Of a stretch of 64,000 bases of DNA, positions 44,978 to 53,846 are shown piece after piece. Below the pieces are notes generated by a model. It worked only from the letters and a program-made list of their open reading frames with translations, was not told the DNA's origin and ran no database searches. Source of the DNA: Bacteroidales bacterium. GTDB taxonomy: Bacteria; Bacteroidota; Bacteroidia; Bacteroidales; 4484-276. Made by a program: the position numbers and the translations under genes. The stretch spans positions 1-64,000 of the forward strand of contig DASRND010000001.1 in the NCBI GenBank assembly GCA_035647615.1, written 5' to 3'. Each line of letters starts with the position of its first letter. The stretch's first letter is position 1.

Positions 44978-45565
44978 CTAATAAATCCACACAAAGCCGG
45001 CGTTGATGCCGATGTAGGAGAGCGCTTTGTTATCATTGGTTTGGAAACCGTGATTGTAACGCACATTCAAATTGAAATTGAGGCCGCCGTATGTCTGGAT
45101 AAGAACGCCTACTTCAGGAGCCAGGGCAAAACGCCAGGGATCATCGGTGAGGGTATATAGCCCCACATCCATGCGCTCTTCGCTGTAAATGGTGCCAATA
45201 TTAATGCCCGCAAAAGGACGAATGTAGCTCCCTTCGTTGAAGTAATAGGCTGCATTGGCATAAAACGGGAAAGCATTGATGTAGTTGAAATGTGTGCCGG
45301 TAATGGTAGTGTTTTCGATAACGGTGGTTACTTTATCCTTCTTTTCATAAAAAGTATTCCAATGTATGCCAGCGCCAATGGTAACATTGTTATCAACAAA
45401 CCAACGGCCTTCGACGCCGATGCCTCTGAAGCTGGTTCTCCCAATAAAATCCTGCGTTTCACCCATAGGCAGCGACACCTCGTAGGTAATATTCCACAAG
45501 GCTTGTTGTCCGAAAGAGAAAAGGGTGGTGGCTGCAAACAATAGTGCTAATAATATCTTTTTCAT
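44978..45565 (-). CDS. Outer membrane beta-barrel protein
   Basis: A 195-residue protein with a signal peptide (1-19, ending FSFGQQ). The body alternates hydrophobic and polar residues and has glycine and aromatic-rich strands (FVDNNVTIGAGIHWNTFY, FAGINIGTIYSE, LNVRYNHGF) and ends in an aromatic residue (GFVWIY), a typical outer-membrane barrel end. It is probably an eight-strand barrel. It lies 35 bases downstream of the DUF4136 gene on the same strand, so the two may be co-transcribed. Confidence 0.72.
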   Translation of the reverse strand: MKKILLALLFAATTLFSFGQQALWNITYEVSLPMGETQDFIGRTSFRGIGVEGRWFVDNNVTIGAGIHWNTFYEKKDKVTTVIENTTITGTHFNYINAFPFYANAAYYFNEGSYIRPFAGINIGTIYSEERMDVGLYTLTDDPWRFALAPEVGVLIQTYGGLNFNLNVRYNHGFQTNDNKALSYIGINAGFVWIY

Positions 45566-45600
45566 CTGATGGTATCTTTTTAAAATTAAAACCGGATTTA

Positions 45601-46266
45601 CTAATTTATTTTCAGATAAGGCGATTGCGCAAAGGCCTGGTTGATGTTGTATTCTACGCGGCTCCCGTCGTTCGGTCTGCTACTGCCCAACAATCCATTC
45701 ATCGATCCTGTCCAGATGGTGGGAATGCTGTCGGTAGAAGTGGTGGCGTTGTGTACGTCATGCATTATCATCACCAGAGTTCCTACAGTGTAGCTGGTGA
45801 CGTAGGTTCCACCCCAGCCCGGAGGATAATAATATCCCCAATAATCGGTGCTCTTGTAATACCAGCCCCAATCCCAGTAGTAGGGATAGTAATAATACAC
45901 ATTGTAATTTTTGGTAGCCATCACCGAAACGGTGAGGAAAATGTCGGGATGATTTACTGATGGCTTGGCTTCGGCACTATATCCGTAGGCAGTCATGTTG
46001 TTGCGTACTTTTTCGAGGATAAAATCATCCAGCTCGTGCGAAACGTCCACGTTGGCCTTCGGATCAAGCGTATCTTTAAGATGTACCACCGAGTCGGGCA
46101 TGTAGTAGGTTTTAAGCGCAGAAAAGTCGGTATTCATATCGTAGGCTGTGGTGAGCAGATCCAGATCGGAATACGAAACATCATTGCCCGGATAGCATCC
46201 TGTAATGCCAATTGCTATGAGCATCAGCGCTACAGCAGCATTCAGAAAACGAATTTGTTTTTTCAT
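45601..46266 (-). CDS. DUF4136 family lipoprotein
   Basis: A 221-residue lipoprotein (lipobox ITGC, Cys at about residue 21). Visible DUF4136 features are DFSALKTYYMPDSV near the start and HPDIFLTVSVMATKNYNVYYYY in the middle, followed by an unusual Tyr/Trp-rich stretch (YWDWGWYYK, GYYYPPGWGG). Function is unknown. The start at 46266 is chosen for the Lys-rich signal; the longer frame to 46302 adds 12 residues that weaken it. Confidence 0.7.
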   Translation of the reverse strand: MKKQIRFLNAAVALMLIAIGITGCYPGNDVSYSDLDLLTTAYDMNTDFSALKTYYMPDSVVHLKDTLDPKANVDVSHELDDFILEKVRNNMTAYGYSAEAKPSVNHPDIFLTVSVMATKNYNVYYYYPYYWDWGWYYKSTDYWGYYYPPGWGGTYVTSYTVGTLVMIMHDVHNATTSTDSIPTIWTGSMNGLLGSSRPNDGSRVEYNINQAFAQSPYLKIN

Positions 46267-46478
46267 GTTTATTAAAAATTGTATCAATGAAGGTTTTCCC
46301 AAAATAAAAGTTCACTTACCGAAGTAAATAATTGTGCAAAAGTAACCTCTTTACAATTGAAGAGTCGGATGAAAGGAGTTGTCGCGTTGTCATTTTATCA
46401 AGTTGTCGGCATTTTAGCCTGCTGGCAATCTAATAATTTCTACTTACTATTTTCTCATCGTTCACTTCTCACCTCTTT

Positions 46479-47537
46479 CTAATAAGGCAGCGCCGGCAGC
46501 GGAAGTGGCTTTTTAAGCATGAAGCGGTGCGCCACCGTGAGTCGCACATAACCATGCTGTATCTGAATCTGGTTTTTGTCGCCCGACGGGCGGTTGATCT
46601 GGTTGAAGCTTGCCAGGGTAACGCCTGCAAACCATTTCGCATTATTATAACCCGCAGCCAGTTTAAAAGTGTTGCTCAGATTGGCTTTCAAACTTCCATG
46701 ACTGTCGGAGCCGTCGGTGGTAAAGATGCGTGTGTAATTGTAGCTCATGCCCAGGTCGAGCGATGCGGAAATAAAAAACCGATGCAGCGCTACCAACGTG
46801 TGGGCATAGCCAAAGCGCGCACTCGTAGTGAAACCTTTGAGGTCGTCATATTTGCCGGTGCCGAAAGCGTTAGTGTAGATCAGATTTTCGGGTACAAAAG
46901 CTGAGTCGGCTTGCACGCGCTGATAACTTACCGAGGTGCCCAAAATTATAGAACCGGCGCTGCGCCGTTGAACTTCCGTTTGTGAAAAGGAAGCGATGTA
47001 CGAAAAGCGCTGCGGGTTGAAAACGTGTGTGTAGTTGGCACCAGTGGAAAATACGCGTATGTCAGGGCGCAGCTGATAACTCTCCGGGTCGTCCCATCCT
47101 TCTATCATGGCGGCGCTGTTGTCGAGATAAAAGCCCTCGTACTTTTGCAGATAAAGATCAAAGACGCCTTTGCGCAACAGCAGGTTGGTTTGCAGATCCA
47201 GATAGCTGGTTTCGCCATAGTGCTGATTGCTTTCGCGATTTACAATTTTATAATCAATCGAAAATCCAAGCCACTTATAGCTGAGTCCTACCCCGATCGT
47301 TTGATTGCCGTTGGGTTCGTAATCGAGCGAGTAGTCGCCGGACGCACTTTCGATGCCGAGGAAAAGAAATTTGTTATTCAAAAAAGCTTTTATGGTGAGC
47401 GCCCGCGGAAATGTTTGGATGTAAAATGTGTCGACGGAAGCTTCAAATACGCGCAACGGATTTTGTGCCACAGCTCGCAGACCGCACAAATGCATTGAAA
47501 CCAGAGCAGCGATCATAAAAATTTTACGCAAGGTCAT
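46479..47537 (-). CDS. DUF4421 family outer-membrane-type protein
   Basis: A 352-residue protein with a signal peptide (about 1-25). The family-like pattern includes SVDTFYIQTFPRALTIKAF, SYKWLGFSIDYKI and LLLRKGVFDLYLQKYEGFY. The beta-rich body with aromatic strand ends fits an outer-membrane barrel. It is found almost only in Bacteroidota and has no known function. The start ATG at 47537 is preferred over 47558. Confidence 0.7.
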   Translation of the reverse strand: MTLRKIFMIAALVSMHLCGLRAVAQNPLRVFEASVDTFYIQTFPRALTIKAFLNNKFLFLGIESASGDYSLDYEPNGNQTIGVGLSYKWLGFSIDYKIVNRESNQHYGETSYLDLQTNLLLRKGVFDLYLQKYEGFYLDNSAAMIEGWDDPESYQLRPDIRVFSTGANYTHVFNPQRFSYIASFSQTEVQRRSAGSIILGTSVSYQRVQADSAFVPENLIYTNAFGTGKYDDLKGFTTSARFGYAHTLVALHRFFISASLDLGMSYNYTRIFTTDGSDSHGSLKANLSNTFKLAAGYNNAKWFAGVTLASFNQINRPSGDKNQIQIQHGYVRLTVAHRFMLKKPLPLPALPY

Positions 47538-47729
47538 CGTAATTATTTTTGATTTCAAAATTTCACTTTAAATTTACGCTCTTTAATTTTTATCCTTCAA
47601 TCTCTATCCTCAAATTTCCAACCTCTTCTTTTAAAAATATTACACTTACTTTGCGACCTGCAAAAACATCAAATGGCGGTGGTATGTTGCCCGATGGCAT
47701 TTTATTTTTAAATTTGCAACCGATATCAC

Positions 47730-47801
47730 GGCCCCATAGTTCAATGGATAGAATGTCAGATTCCGAATCTGATGATCTGGGTTCGAATCCCGGTGGGGTC
47801 A
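47730..47801 (+). tRNA. tRNA-Arg (anticodon CCG)
   Basis: A 72-base cloverleaf. Acceptor arm GGCCCCA pairs with TGGGGTC; the anticodon stem TCAGA/TCTGA encloses TTCCGAA with anticodon CCG (codon CGG). The T-loop is GTTCGAATC. The discriminator is A, and CCA is not encoded. A terminator follows. Confidence 0.95.
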
Positions 47802-47807
47802 CCCGAT

Positions 47808-47840
47808 AAGCCTGATTTTACAACAAAGTCAGGCTTTTTT
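47808..47840 (+). terminator. Rho-independent terminator after tRNA-Arg
   Basis: AAGCCTGA (47808-47815) pairs with TCAGGCTT (47829-47836), followed by T residues. It ends 44 bases before the next gene. Confidence 0.75.
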
Positions 47841-47883
47841 ATTGGTTCCCGTCCCTGGACGGATTATCGGATAATGGTTTACA

Positions 47884-49608
47884 ATGAGCGGCAGCAATCC
47901 AACATATCAACAACCTGTTCCCGACAGCCGGTGGCTGCAGGCCAGTGTAGTGGGCAGCCTTTGGGCCTCGATAGAGATTATTCTGGGCAGCTTCATGCAC
48001 AATCTGCAAATGCCGTTTGCCGGGACTATGCTCGCAATGCTTGGCGTGATGCTGCTCACAGCTTTTCACCAACGGTGGCGGGTGAAGGGACTTTTCTGGC
48101 GGGCAGGAATTATCTGCGCGTTGATGAAATCTATCTCGCCCAGCGCCATCCTGCTTGGCCCCATGACCGGGATCCTTGCCGAAGCGCTGCTGCTCGAACT
48201 GGTGGTGCGTATGGCCGGCGCCAATCTCGTTGGGTACCTGTTGGGTGGTGCGGTAGCGCTCAGTAGTGCCATCGTCCACAAGATGGTTACCCTCCTCATT
48301 ATGTATGGTTTCGATTTTGTAAATGTAATTGTTAACCTTTACGCTTATGCCGCCGATCAACTCGGATTTGCAGAACTTGGCCCCCTGCAGGCACTCTGGA
48401 TGCTGTTCGCTTTTTATGCGCTGTTGGGAATCGTTGCCGCTGCGGCAGGATATGGTGTCGGTAAGAAATCCCTACGGATTCCAGTTTCCGATTCGGTCCA
48501 ATCCACCGACATCAGTGCAGACAGCGATATGTTTGCCATAGCTCAAAGCCAGCATTTTTCGGTGCCTTTGTTGTTTTATCATCTCTTTGCCATTGCTGGA
48601 AGTCTGGTCATCATGACCTATTATTCGGTGGTGGTGGGAGCTGTTTTTGTGGCCACTTACGTGGGATATTGCATCATCCACTACCGTCGGTCGTTGCAGC
48701 ACCTGAAGCGTCCGTGGTTTTGGGTGCAGGCGCTGGTGCTAACATTTTTGGCAGTGGTATTTTATAATGGTATCGACAGTGGGAATCTTTTCAGCCGCGA
48801 AGGTTTGGCTGCCGGCTTAACGATGAATATGCGCGCTGTATTGATAGTGGTAGGGTTTTCGGCTATCAGCGTGGAGCTGCGCAACCCTGTGGTAAAGGCC
48901 GTTCTTATGCGGCGCGGGCTGGCACAATTGTATATTTCGCTGGGGCTTGCTTTTTCGGTGTTGCCCGTGTTGGTGCGGGAGTTTGACCGGCCGGTTGTGC
49001 TGCTGCGGTATCCTTTGCGCAGCCTTATGCGTGCGCTCAGTCGGGCCGACGCGTTGCTGGAGAAATTTACGGAGCATGCCACCAAGCCCAAAGTAGTAAT
49101 CATTACCGGCGAAAAACACAGTGGAAAGACAACCTTTGCGCTCGATCTGGTAAATCATTTCAAAGAAAAAGGCATCGCTTTGGGCGGCTTTGTGGCTCCC
49201 GGTTATTTTGTCGACAACCGGCGTGTGTCGTTCGATTTGCAGGCATTGGCAACGGATCAAAAATATCCGTTGTGCAGCATCCATCCCGGCAACGGTATTC
49301 GCATTGGACCTTTTTGGTTTGATGAAAAAACTCTGCAAATTGGAAACCGATTGCTCGATCCTGCACAGTTGGGAGCGGCTGAAATTGTTTTTATCGACGA
49401 GGTGGGCCCACTCGAGTTGAAGGGCGACGGCTGGGCTGCGGCCATCGACAAGCTGATGCAACATCCGCGCTTCACCCTGGTAATGGTGGTGCGCCGCAGC
49501 ATGGTGGAGCAGGTCATCAACCGGTGGCAGGTTATCAACGTAAAAGTGTTCGACATCGGGATTCCGGGACAGGCTGTAGAAGCGCAGAAATATTTTGAGG
49601 ACGATTAA
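47884..49608 (+). CDS. Membrane protein with ECF-transporter-like segments fused to a P-loop NTPase
   Basis: A 574-residue three-part protein. Residues about 1-190 hold five to six hydrophobic helices (VVGSLWASIEIILGSFMHN, AGIICALMKSISPSAILLGP, HKMVTLLIMYGFDFVNVIV), resembling ECF substrate-binding (S) components. Residues about 225-390 have a second helix group (FYHLFAIAGSLVIMTYYSVV, MNMRAVLIVVGFSAISVELR, LGLAFSVLPVLVREF), with a tail SLMRALSRADALLEKF, which resembles the EcfT energising subunit. Residues about 400-574 are an NTPase_1-like domain: Walker A GEKHSGKTT with Lys415, Walker B VFIDEVGPLE with Asp505. The NTPase is not an ABC ATPase, so how it could drive transport is unclear. It follows the tRNA-Arg gene and stands alone. 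Confidence 0.75.
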   Translation: MSGSNPTYQQPVPDSRWLQASVVGSLWASIEIILGSFMHNLQMPFAGTMLAMLGVMLLTAFHQRWRVKGLFWRAGIICALMKSISPSAILLGPMTGILAEALLLELVVRMAGANLVGYLLGGAVALSSAIVHKMVTLLIMYGFDFVNVIVNLYAYAADQLGFAELGPLQALWMLFAFYALLGIVAAAAGYGVGKKSLRIPVSDSVQSTDISADSDMFAIAQSQHFSVPLLFYHLFAIAGSLVIMTYYSVVVGAVFVATYVGYCIIHYRRSLQHLKRPWFWVQALVLTFLAVVFYNGIDSGNLFSREGLAAGLTMNMRAVLIVVGFSAISVELRNPVVKAVLMRRGLAQLYISLGLAFSVLPVLVREFDRPVVLLRYPLRSLMRALSRADALLEKFTEHATKPKVVIITGEKHSGKTTFALDLVNHFKEKGIALGGFVAPGYFVDNRRVSFDLQALATDQKYPLCSIHPGNGIRIGPFWFDEKTLQIGNRLLDPAQLGAAEIVFIDEVGPLELKGDGWAAAIDKLMQHPRFTLVMVVRRSMVEQVINRWQVINVKVFDIGIPGQAVEAQKYFEDD

Positions 49609-49793
49609 TAAGAAAGAGTTCCGGAGTTAGCCTATGTAATTTTTGAATAAATGGTTGGAATTTGATGTTAATAACCAAGTGTTTTATTTATTCATCAAAG
49701 CTTTTTGTAAAAATTTCCTAATTATTTAGCCGAAATATGGGCACCAGTAGTTTTTGTGCTTATTTTTGAGGCTGATAAAAAACTTACCAGACT

Positions 49794-52172
49794 ATGAAAC
49801 AGAAAAAACAAAGACCGCTAAGCGAAGAATCGAAAACCCGTAAAGCTGCTAACGCCATCGATAAGAAAGCCAAAACCATTGCCAAAAAGGTGAAAGGTGA
49901 AGTGGACAAGAATGTAAAGCCCGAACCAGCAACTGACGAGGCTGCCAAAAGATCGCTGATATCAGAAAAATCCAAGGCATCAAAAACTTCTGAACAATTG
50001 TTGCCGCCAACTTCTTTAATCGATTCTAAGCCCTCGGCAGCAGCAGAGGAGGCGCCGCAGCCATTATCTGTAAAAGATACGCCACCCGCTAGCGCACCAA
50101 CAGAAAAAACAACTCCTGAAAATCCGGTTCCTGATCGTACAGTGAGCGATGGTGCAGCGCCACGTGACGCTAATGAGCCGATTCACGGGGCTACCATTGC
50201 CGCTCCCGACGATTCGGCTACACCGGTGGGCGCTGCCGAAACCACTCCCGCACGCGAAACCCATAATGATAACCCTCAGCTTGATAAAGATCCGCAAGAT
50301 GAAGCAAATCCCCTGGAGACGCTCTCCGAAGAAGAATTGGAGAATACTTTGCTCACAGAGGTAGCCTGGGAAGTATGCAATCAGGTGGGGGGTATTTATA
50401 CGGTGATACAATCCAAAGTGCCCGCCACCAAGCTAAAGTGGAATGACAATTACCTGCTGCTGGGACCTTATTTTCTTGATCAGGCTGCTGCTATCTTCCA
50501 ACCCGACAAATCGCTTTATGACGAGGCCGACCCCGAAGAGGAAGAAGAGACAACTCCCGACCCGGTGAAGGAGATTGTAAAAAACATGAACAGCATGGGT
50601 TTTAAAGTGCATTATGGCACCTGGCTCATCGACGGGCGTCCACGCACCGTGCTCTTCGACCCCGACGCGCTGCTACCTCGTGTGCACGAGTACAAATATC
50701 TGATGTGGGAACATCATGGCATCTCCCTGCCCGGCAACGACAAACTCATCGACCAGGTGGTAGCTTTTGGATTTCAGGTGTATGAGTTTCTGCGGCAGCT
50801 GGCTGGTCACGAATATAACAACAAGAAAGTGCTGGCACATTTCCATGAATGGATGTCTGGCGTACCCATACCCGAGCTGCGCCGCAATCACATCAACGTG
50901 AAGACGGTATTTACCACGCACGCCACCATGCTTGGGCGCTATCTGGCCATGAACGATGCGCAGTTTTACGACCATCTGCCTTTTTACAATTGGGAGCAGG
51001 AAGCCACCCACCTCAACATCCTGCCCATCGTCAACATCGAGCGGGCGGCCTCGCATGGCGCGCATATCTTTTCGACAGTGAGCGATATCACTGCCTACGA
51101 ATGTGAATATCTGATTGGCCGCAAACCCGAAGCAGTGCTGCCTAACGGACTAAATATTTTGCGCTTCGAGGCATTGCATGCTTTTCAGAATCTGCACAAG
51201 CAATACAAAGTCAAGATTCATGAGTTTGTGATGGGACATTTCTTTCACAACTACTCCTTTGATCTTGATAAAACGCTATATTTTTTCACTTCCGGACGCT
51301 TTGAATATTACAACAAAGGCTTTGACCTGACGCTGGAAGCGCTGGCCCGCCTCAACTGGAAGATGAAGTCGCAGGGCATCGACAAAACGGTGGTGATGTT
51401 TTTTGTTACTAAAAATCCTTACCACTCTATGAACTCCAACGTGCTGGAGTCGCGTGCAAGGCTGGAAGAGATCAACCGCAACTGTATCGATATTCAGGAA
51501 GCGCTGGCCGAAAAGCTCTTCAACGAGATGGTGTCGCGCCACGACCTGGACGAATTGCCAAACTTTAACGATCTGGTGGACGACTACCTGTCGCTGCGGC
51601 TGAGACGCAACATCAAAACATGGCGCAACAAACGCATGCCTTCCATCGTGACGCACAATCTTGTGGACGAGGCAAAAGATCCCATCATGAACTTTTTAAA
51701 AATGGCGCATCTGCTCAATTACCGCGAAGACCGTGTGAAGGTGGTGTATCATCCCGATTTTATCTCAACGGCCAATCCGCTGTTCCGCATGGAATATTAT
51801 CAGTTTGTCAGGGGTTGCCATCTGGGTATTTTCCCGAGCTATTACGAACCGTGGGGTTACACACCGCTGGAGTGTGCTGCCAGCGGCGTGCCGAGTATTT
51901 CCACCGATCTGGCCGGATTTGGCTCTTATGTACTCAACCATGTGTCCAACCACGACGAGAAAGGTCTCTACATCCTTCCACGCAAACACCGTTCGGACAA
52001 TGACATTGCCGAGGACCTGGCCAACCTGATGTTGGGTATCGTGAAACTCGAACGCCGCGAACGCATAGCGCTACGCAACCGCGTGGAAGAAAATTCGGCC
52101 TTGTTTGGATGGCGCCAACTGCGCAAATATTACGACGATGCCTACGCCCGCGTGCTCTCTTTCCAGGATTAA
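49794..52172 (+). CDS. GT3-type glycogen (starch) synthase with long N-terminal extension
   Basis: A 792-residue glycosyltransferase of the eukaryotic/animal-like GT3 glycogen synthase family, which transfers glucose from UDP- or ADP-glucose to glycogen. The catalytic part begins near residue 187 with TEVAWEVCNQVGGIYTVIQSK. Other motifs are HFHEWMSGVPIPELRRNHI, FTTHATMLGRYLAMND, FFTSGRFEYYNKGFDL, and YYEPWGYTPLECAASGVPSI near the active site. Residues 1-185 are Lys/Ala-rich, then Pro/Thr/Glu-rich, with no domain match, and an acidic PEEEEETTPDPV insertion lies near residue 247. Bacterial relatives normally lack this long extension, which might mediate regulation or binding. Confidence 0.93.
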   Translation: MKQKKQRPLSEESKTRKAANAIDKKAKTIAKKVKGEVDKNVKPEPATDEAAKRSLISEKSKASKTSEQLLPPTSLIDSKPSAAAEEAPQPLSVKDTPPASAPTEKTTPENPVPDRTVSDGAAPRDANEPIHGATIAAPDDSATPVGAAETTPARETHNDNPQLDKDPQDEANPLETLSEEELENTLLTEVAWEVCNQVGGIYTVIQSKVPATKLKWNDNYLLLGPYFLDQAAAIFQPDKSLYDEADPEEEEETTPDPVKEIVKNMNSMGFKVHYGTWLIDGRPRTVLFDPDALLPRVHEYKYLMWEHHGISLPGNDKLIDQVVAFGFQVYEFLRQLAGHEYNNKKVLAHFHEWMSGVPIPELRRNHINVKTVFTTHATMLGRYLAMNDAQFYDHLPFYNWEQEATHLNILPIVNIERAASHGAHIFSTVSDITAYECEYLIGRKPEAVLPNGLNILRFEALHAFQNLHKQYKVKIHEFVMGHFFHNYSFDLDKTLYFFTSGRFEYYNKGFDLTLEALARLNWKMKSQGIDKTVVMFFVTKNPYHSMNSNVLESRARLEEINRNCIDIQEALAEKLFNEMVSRHDLDELPNFNDLVDDYLSLRLRRNIKTWRNKRMPSIVTHNLVDEAKDPIMNFLKMAHLLNYREDRVKVVYHPDFISTANPLFRMEYYQFVRGCHLGIFPSYYEPWGYTPLECAASGVPSISTDLAGFGSYVLNHVSNHDEKGLYILPRKHRSDNDIAEDLANLMLGIVKLERRERIALRNRVEENSALFGWRQLRKYYDDAYARVLSFQD

Positions 52173-52363
52173 CGCTGAGATAAATGATGACTGAAACTTA
52201 AATTCCTATTTAAAATAAAAACAGCTCGCCACCGTCAACCTTTAGGGCTTTATAGCAAAGATGTTGAACGCAAATCCGGGAACTTTATCTACAAGAAGTT
52301 TGTGTAAGGAATTGAGGGATGGCTTTGTTTAGGCCGATTAAAGTTATGTGGAATGTTTGTACC

Positions 52364-52406
52364 TATAAAAAAAGCCACTTACAAAAGTTGTTGTAAGTGG
52401 CTTTTT
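52364..52406. terminator. Bidirectional terminator between glycogen synthase and tRNA-Asn
   Basis: AAAGCCACTTACAA (52371-52384) pairs with TTGTAAGTGGCTTT (52391-52404). A and T tracts are on both sides. It sits between the rightward glycogen synthase gene and the leftward tRNA-Asn. Confidence 0.8.
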
Positions 52407-52412
52407 CAGTAG

Positions 52413-52486
52413 CTCCCCCTGCTGGACTTGAACCAGCGACCCTCTGATTAACAGTCAGATGCTCTAACCGACTGAGCTAAGGAGGA
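52413..52486 (-). tRNA. tRNA-Asn (anticodon GTT)
   Basis: A 74-base cloverleaf on the minus strand: TCCTCCT pairs with AGGGGGA, discriminator G, anticodon loop CTGTTAA within stem CTGA/TCAG, and T-loop GGTTCAAGTCC. CCA is not encoded. It borders the accessory segment, where tRNA genes often mark integration points. Confidence 0.95.
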
Positions 52487-52708
52487 ATATTTTTCAGAAC
52501 TTGTGCTTTTTGTAAGGCGGCTGCAAAATTAGATATTGTTTCCAAATTTGCAAGTCTTTCTTGAAATTTTTTCTTCTCCTTAGCAAATGTCAGATGGGTT
52601 GTTGGCTGATAAAGGTGCATTGGGTTTTATAAAATGCAATGACGTATCGTAAAGACGCGATGATGCCTTAATAGTGCTCTTGCCATTCAAAGTCTGCAAT
52701 GCCTGATT
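52487..52708. other. Gene-free stretch after tRNA-Asn
   Basis: No open frame or RNA gene recognised. It lies between the tRNA and the DUF1016 remnant; a few short frames are present on both strands but none with family character. Confidence 0.3.
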
Positions 52709-52927
52709 TTAAAGCAAAAACTGTGACCGAGGATTTGAAACCCCGCATGATTGAAGGGAGATATGACCCCAATGTAATTTGGCCACAGCTTGTGGCCGAA
52801 TTGAATCTTCAAGCATTTCCTCATAAACAAACCGCATTCTGCGTAGGTTGCGTTCAGAAAAACCTTTTACCCCAATAAAAAGTGCTTGCCCATTCTGATA
52901 AAAAAAGTCTGACGGAGAATCATCATT
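52709..52927 (-). pseudogene. Remnant of a DUF1016 (YhcG-type) PD-(D/E)XK nuclease gene
   Basis: A 72-codon open frame without a start reads QALFIGVKGFSERNLRRM and then FVYEEM, QAVAKLHWGHISL. In complete DUF1016 proteins the GFSxRNLxxMRxFY motif and the QAVAxxxWGHN motif stand in this order in the N-terminal domain. The upstream helix region and all of the C-terminal nuclease domain are absent. An unrelated-looking 55-codon frame, MTIFYKLAVGI, starts at 53037 on the same strand. This is a decayed piece of a mobile or defence-associated gene. Confidence 0.65.
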
Positions 52928-53087
52928 TTATTTCGATTTTTAGTCTCAAGCTGTGGCGAATCAGGGAATTCAAATCTCTCTAAAAGGGCACAGCCAGACA
53001 AAACAATACCTACTGCAAGCTTGTAGAAAATCGTCATGCCTTCCTTCCACCACTATGTTTGCAGCATAATCTTTAAAACATAAAATC

Positions 53088-53732
53088 ATGACGACGAAAA
53101 ACACAAAAACCTATTACCTGCTTATCCTCGACCGGAGCGGCTCAATGTTAAACGTGGCCGATTTGGCCATCAGCAGTTTTAATGAGCAACTGCAATTGAT
53201 CAAGAAACTTGACGAAAAGTATCAAGATCAAAAGATGTTGGTTTCTCTCACGCTCTTTAATGATGAAGTTACCCTGCTGACAGATCGTGAAGAGCCTTCC
53301 AGAGTTGAAGAGCTGTCCCGAAAAACTTATCAGCCTGGTGGCATGACCGCCTTGCACGATGCGATCGGAGTTTCCGTTAAAAAACTTGACAAGCATATAC
53401 ACGACGAGGTAAAATACGGAATGGCATCGGCAGTGGTTGTTATTATTACAGATGGATACGAAAATGCTTCGCTGGCTTTTGATGGAAGGGCCATTTGCAG
53501 CATGATCGAAGAATATGAATCGTCGGGCAACTGGTCGTTCAGCTACATCGGGTCAACCCCTGAAGCGCTCGAAATAGCAAGCAGGATGAATATTCACAAG
53601 GACAGGTCAATCAAATTATCCGACAACAACTTTAGCATTGCCTTTTCATTGGTAAATGACAGCGTGGAAAACTACATCATGGAGAAAAGTCAAGGCTATG
53701 CCAATTTCAAATTAAAAAATAAAGAACATTAG
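53088..53732 (+). CDS. VWA-domain protein
   Basis: A 214-residue single-domain von Willebrand factor A protein. The metal-binding MIDAS motif is intact: DRSGSM gives Asp15, Ser17 and Ser19, Thr occurs in GGMTALHDAI (about residue 84), and Asp in IITDGYEN (about residue 123). No signal peptide or membrane segment is visible, so it is probably cytosolic and binds a partner protein through a divalent cation. Related cytosolic VWA proteins act in stress response or with nucleases and ATPases. It lies 114 bases before the Mrr-like gene on the same strand and starts the accessory group; the functional link is inferred from position only. Confidence 0.85.
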   Translation: MTTKNTKTYYLLILDRSGSMLNVADLAISSFNEQLQLIKKLDEKYQDQKMLVSLTLFNDEVTLLTDREEPSRVEELSRKTYQPGGMTALHDAIGVSVKKLDKHIHDEVKYGMASAVVVIITDGYENASLAFDGRAICSMIEEYESSGNWSFSYIGSTPEALEIASRMNIHKDRSIKLSDNNFSIAFSLVNDSVENYIMEKSQGYANFKLKNKEH

Positions 53733-53846
53733 CAGCTGACATGTTGATAGCAATTACTTGGGCAATTCATAGTATAAAGTAATAGTTCGAACTTTTGTAA
53801 ACTGAGCGTCAATAATTAACCAACTCCTCTTTAATTTAACTATTTA

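Noticed and set aside
52700..52879. Plus-strand 59-codon frame starting MPDFKAKTVTEDL
   Set aside because: The opposite strand carries DUF1016 motifs; this frame shows no family character.
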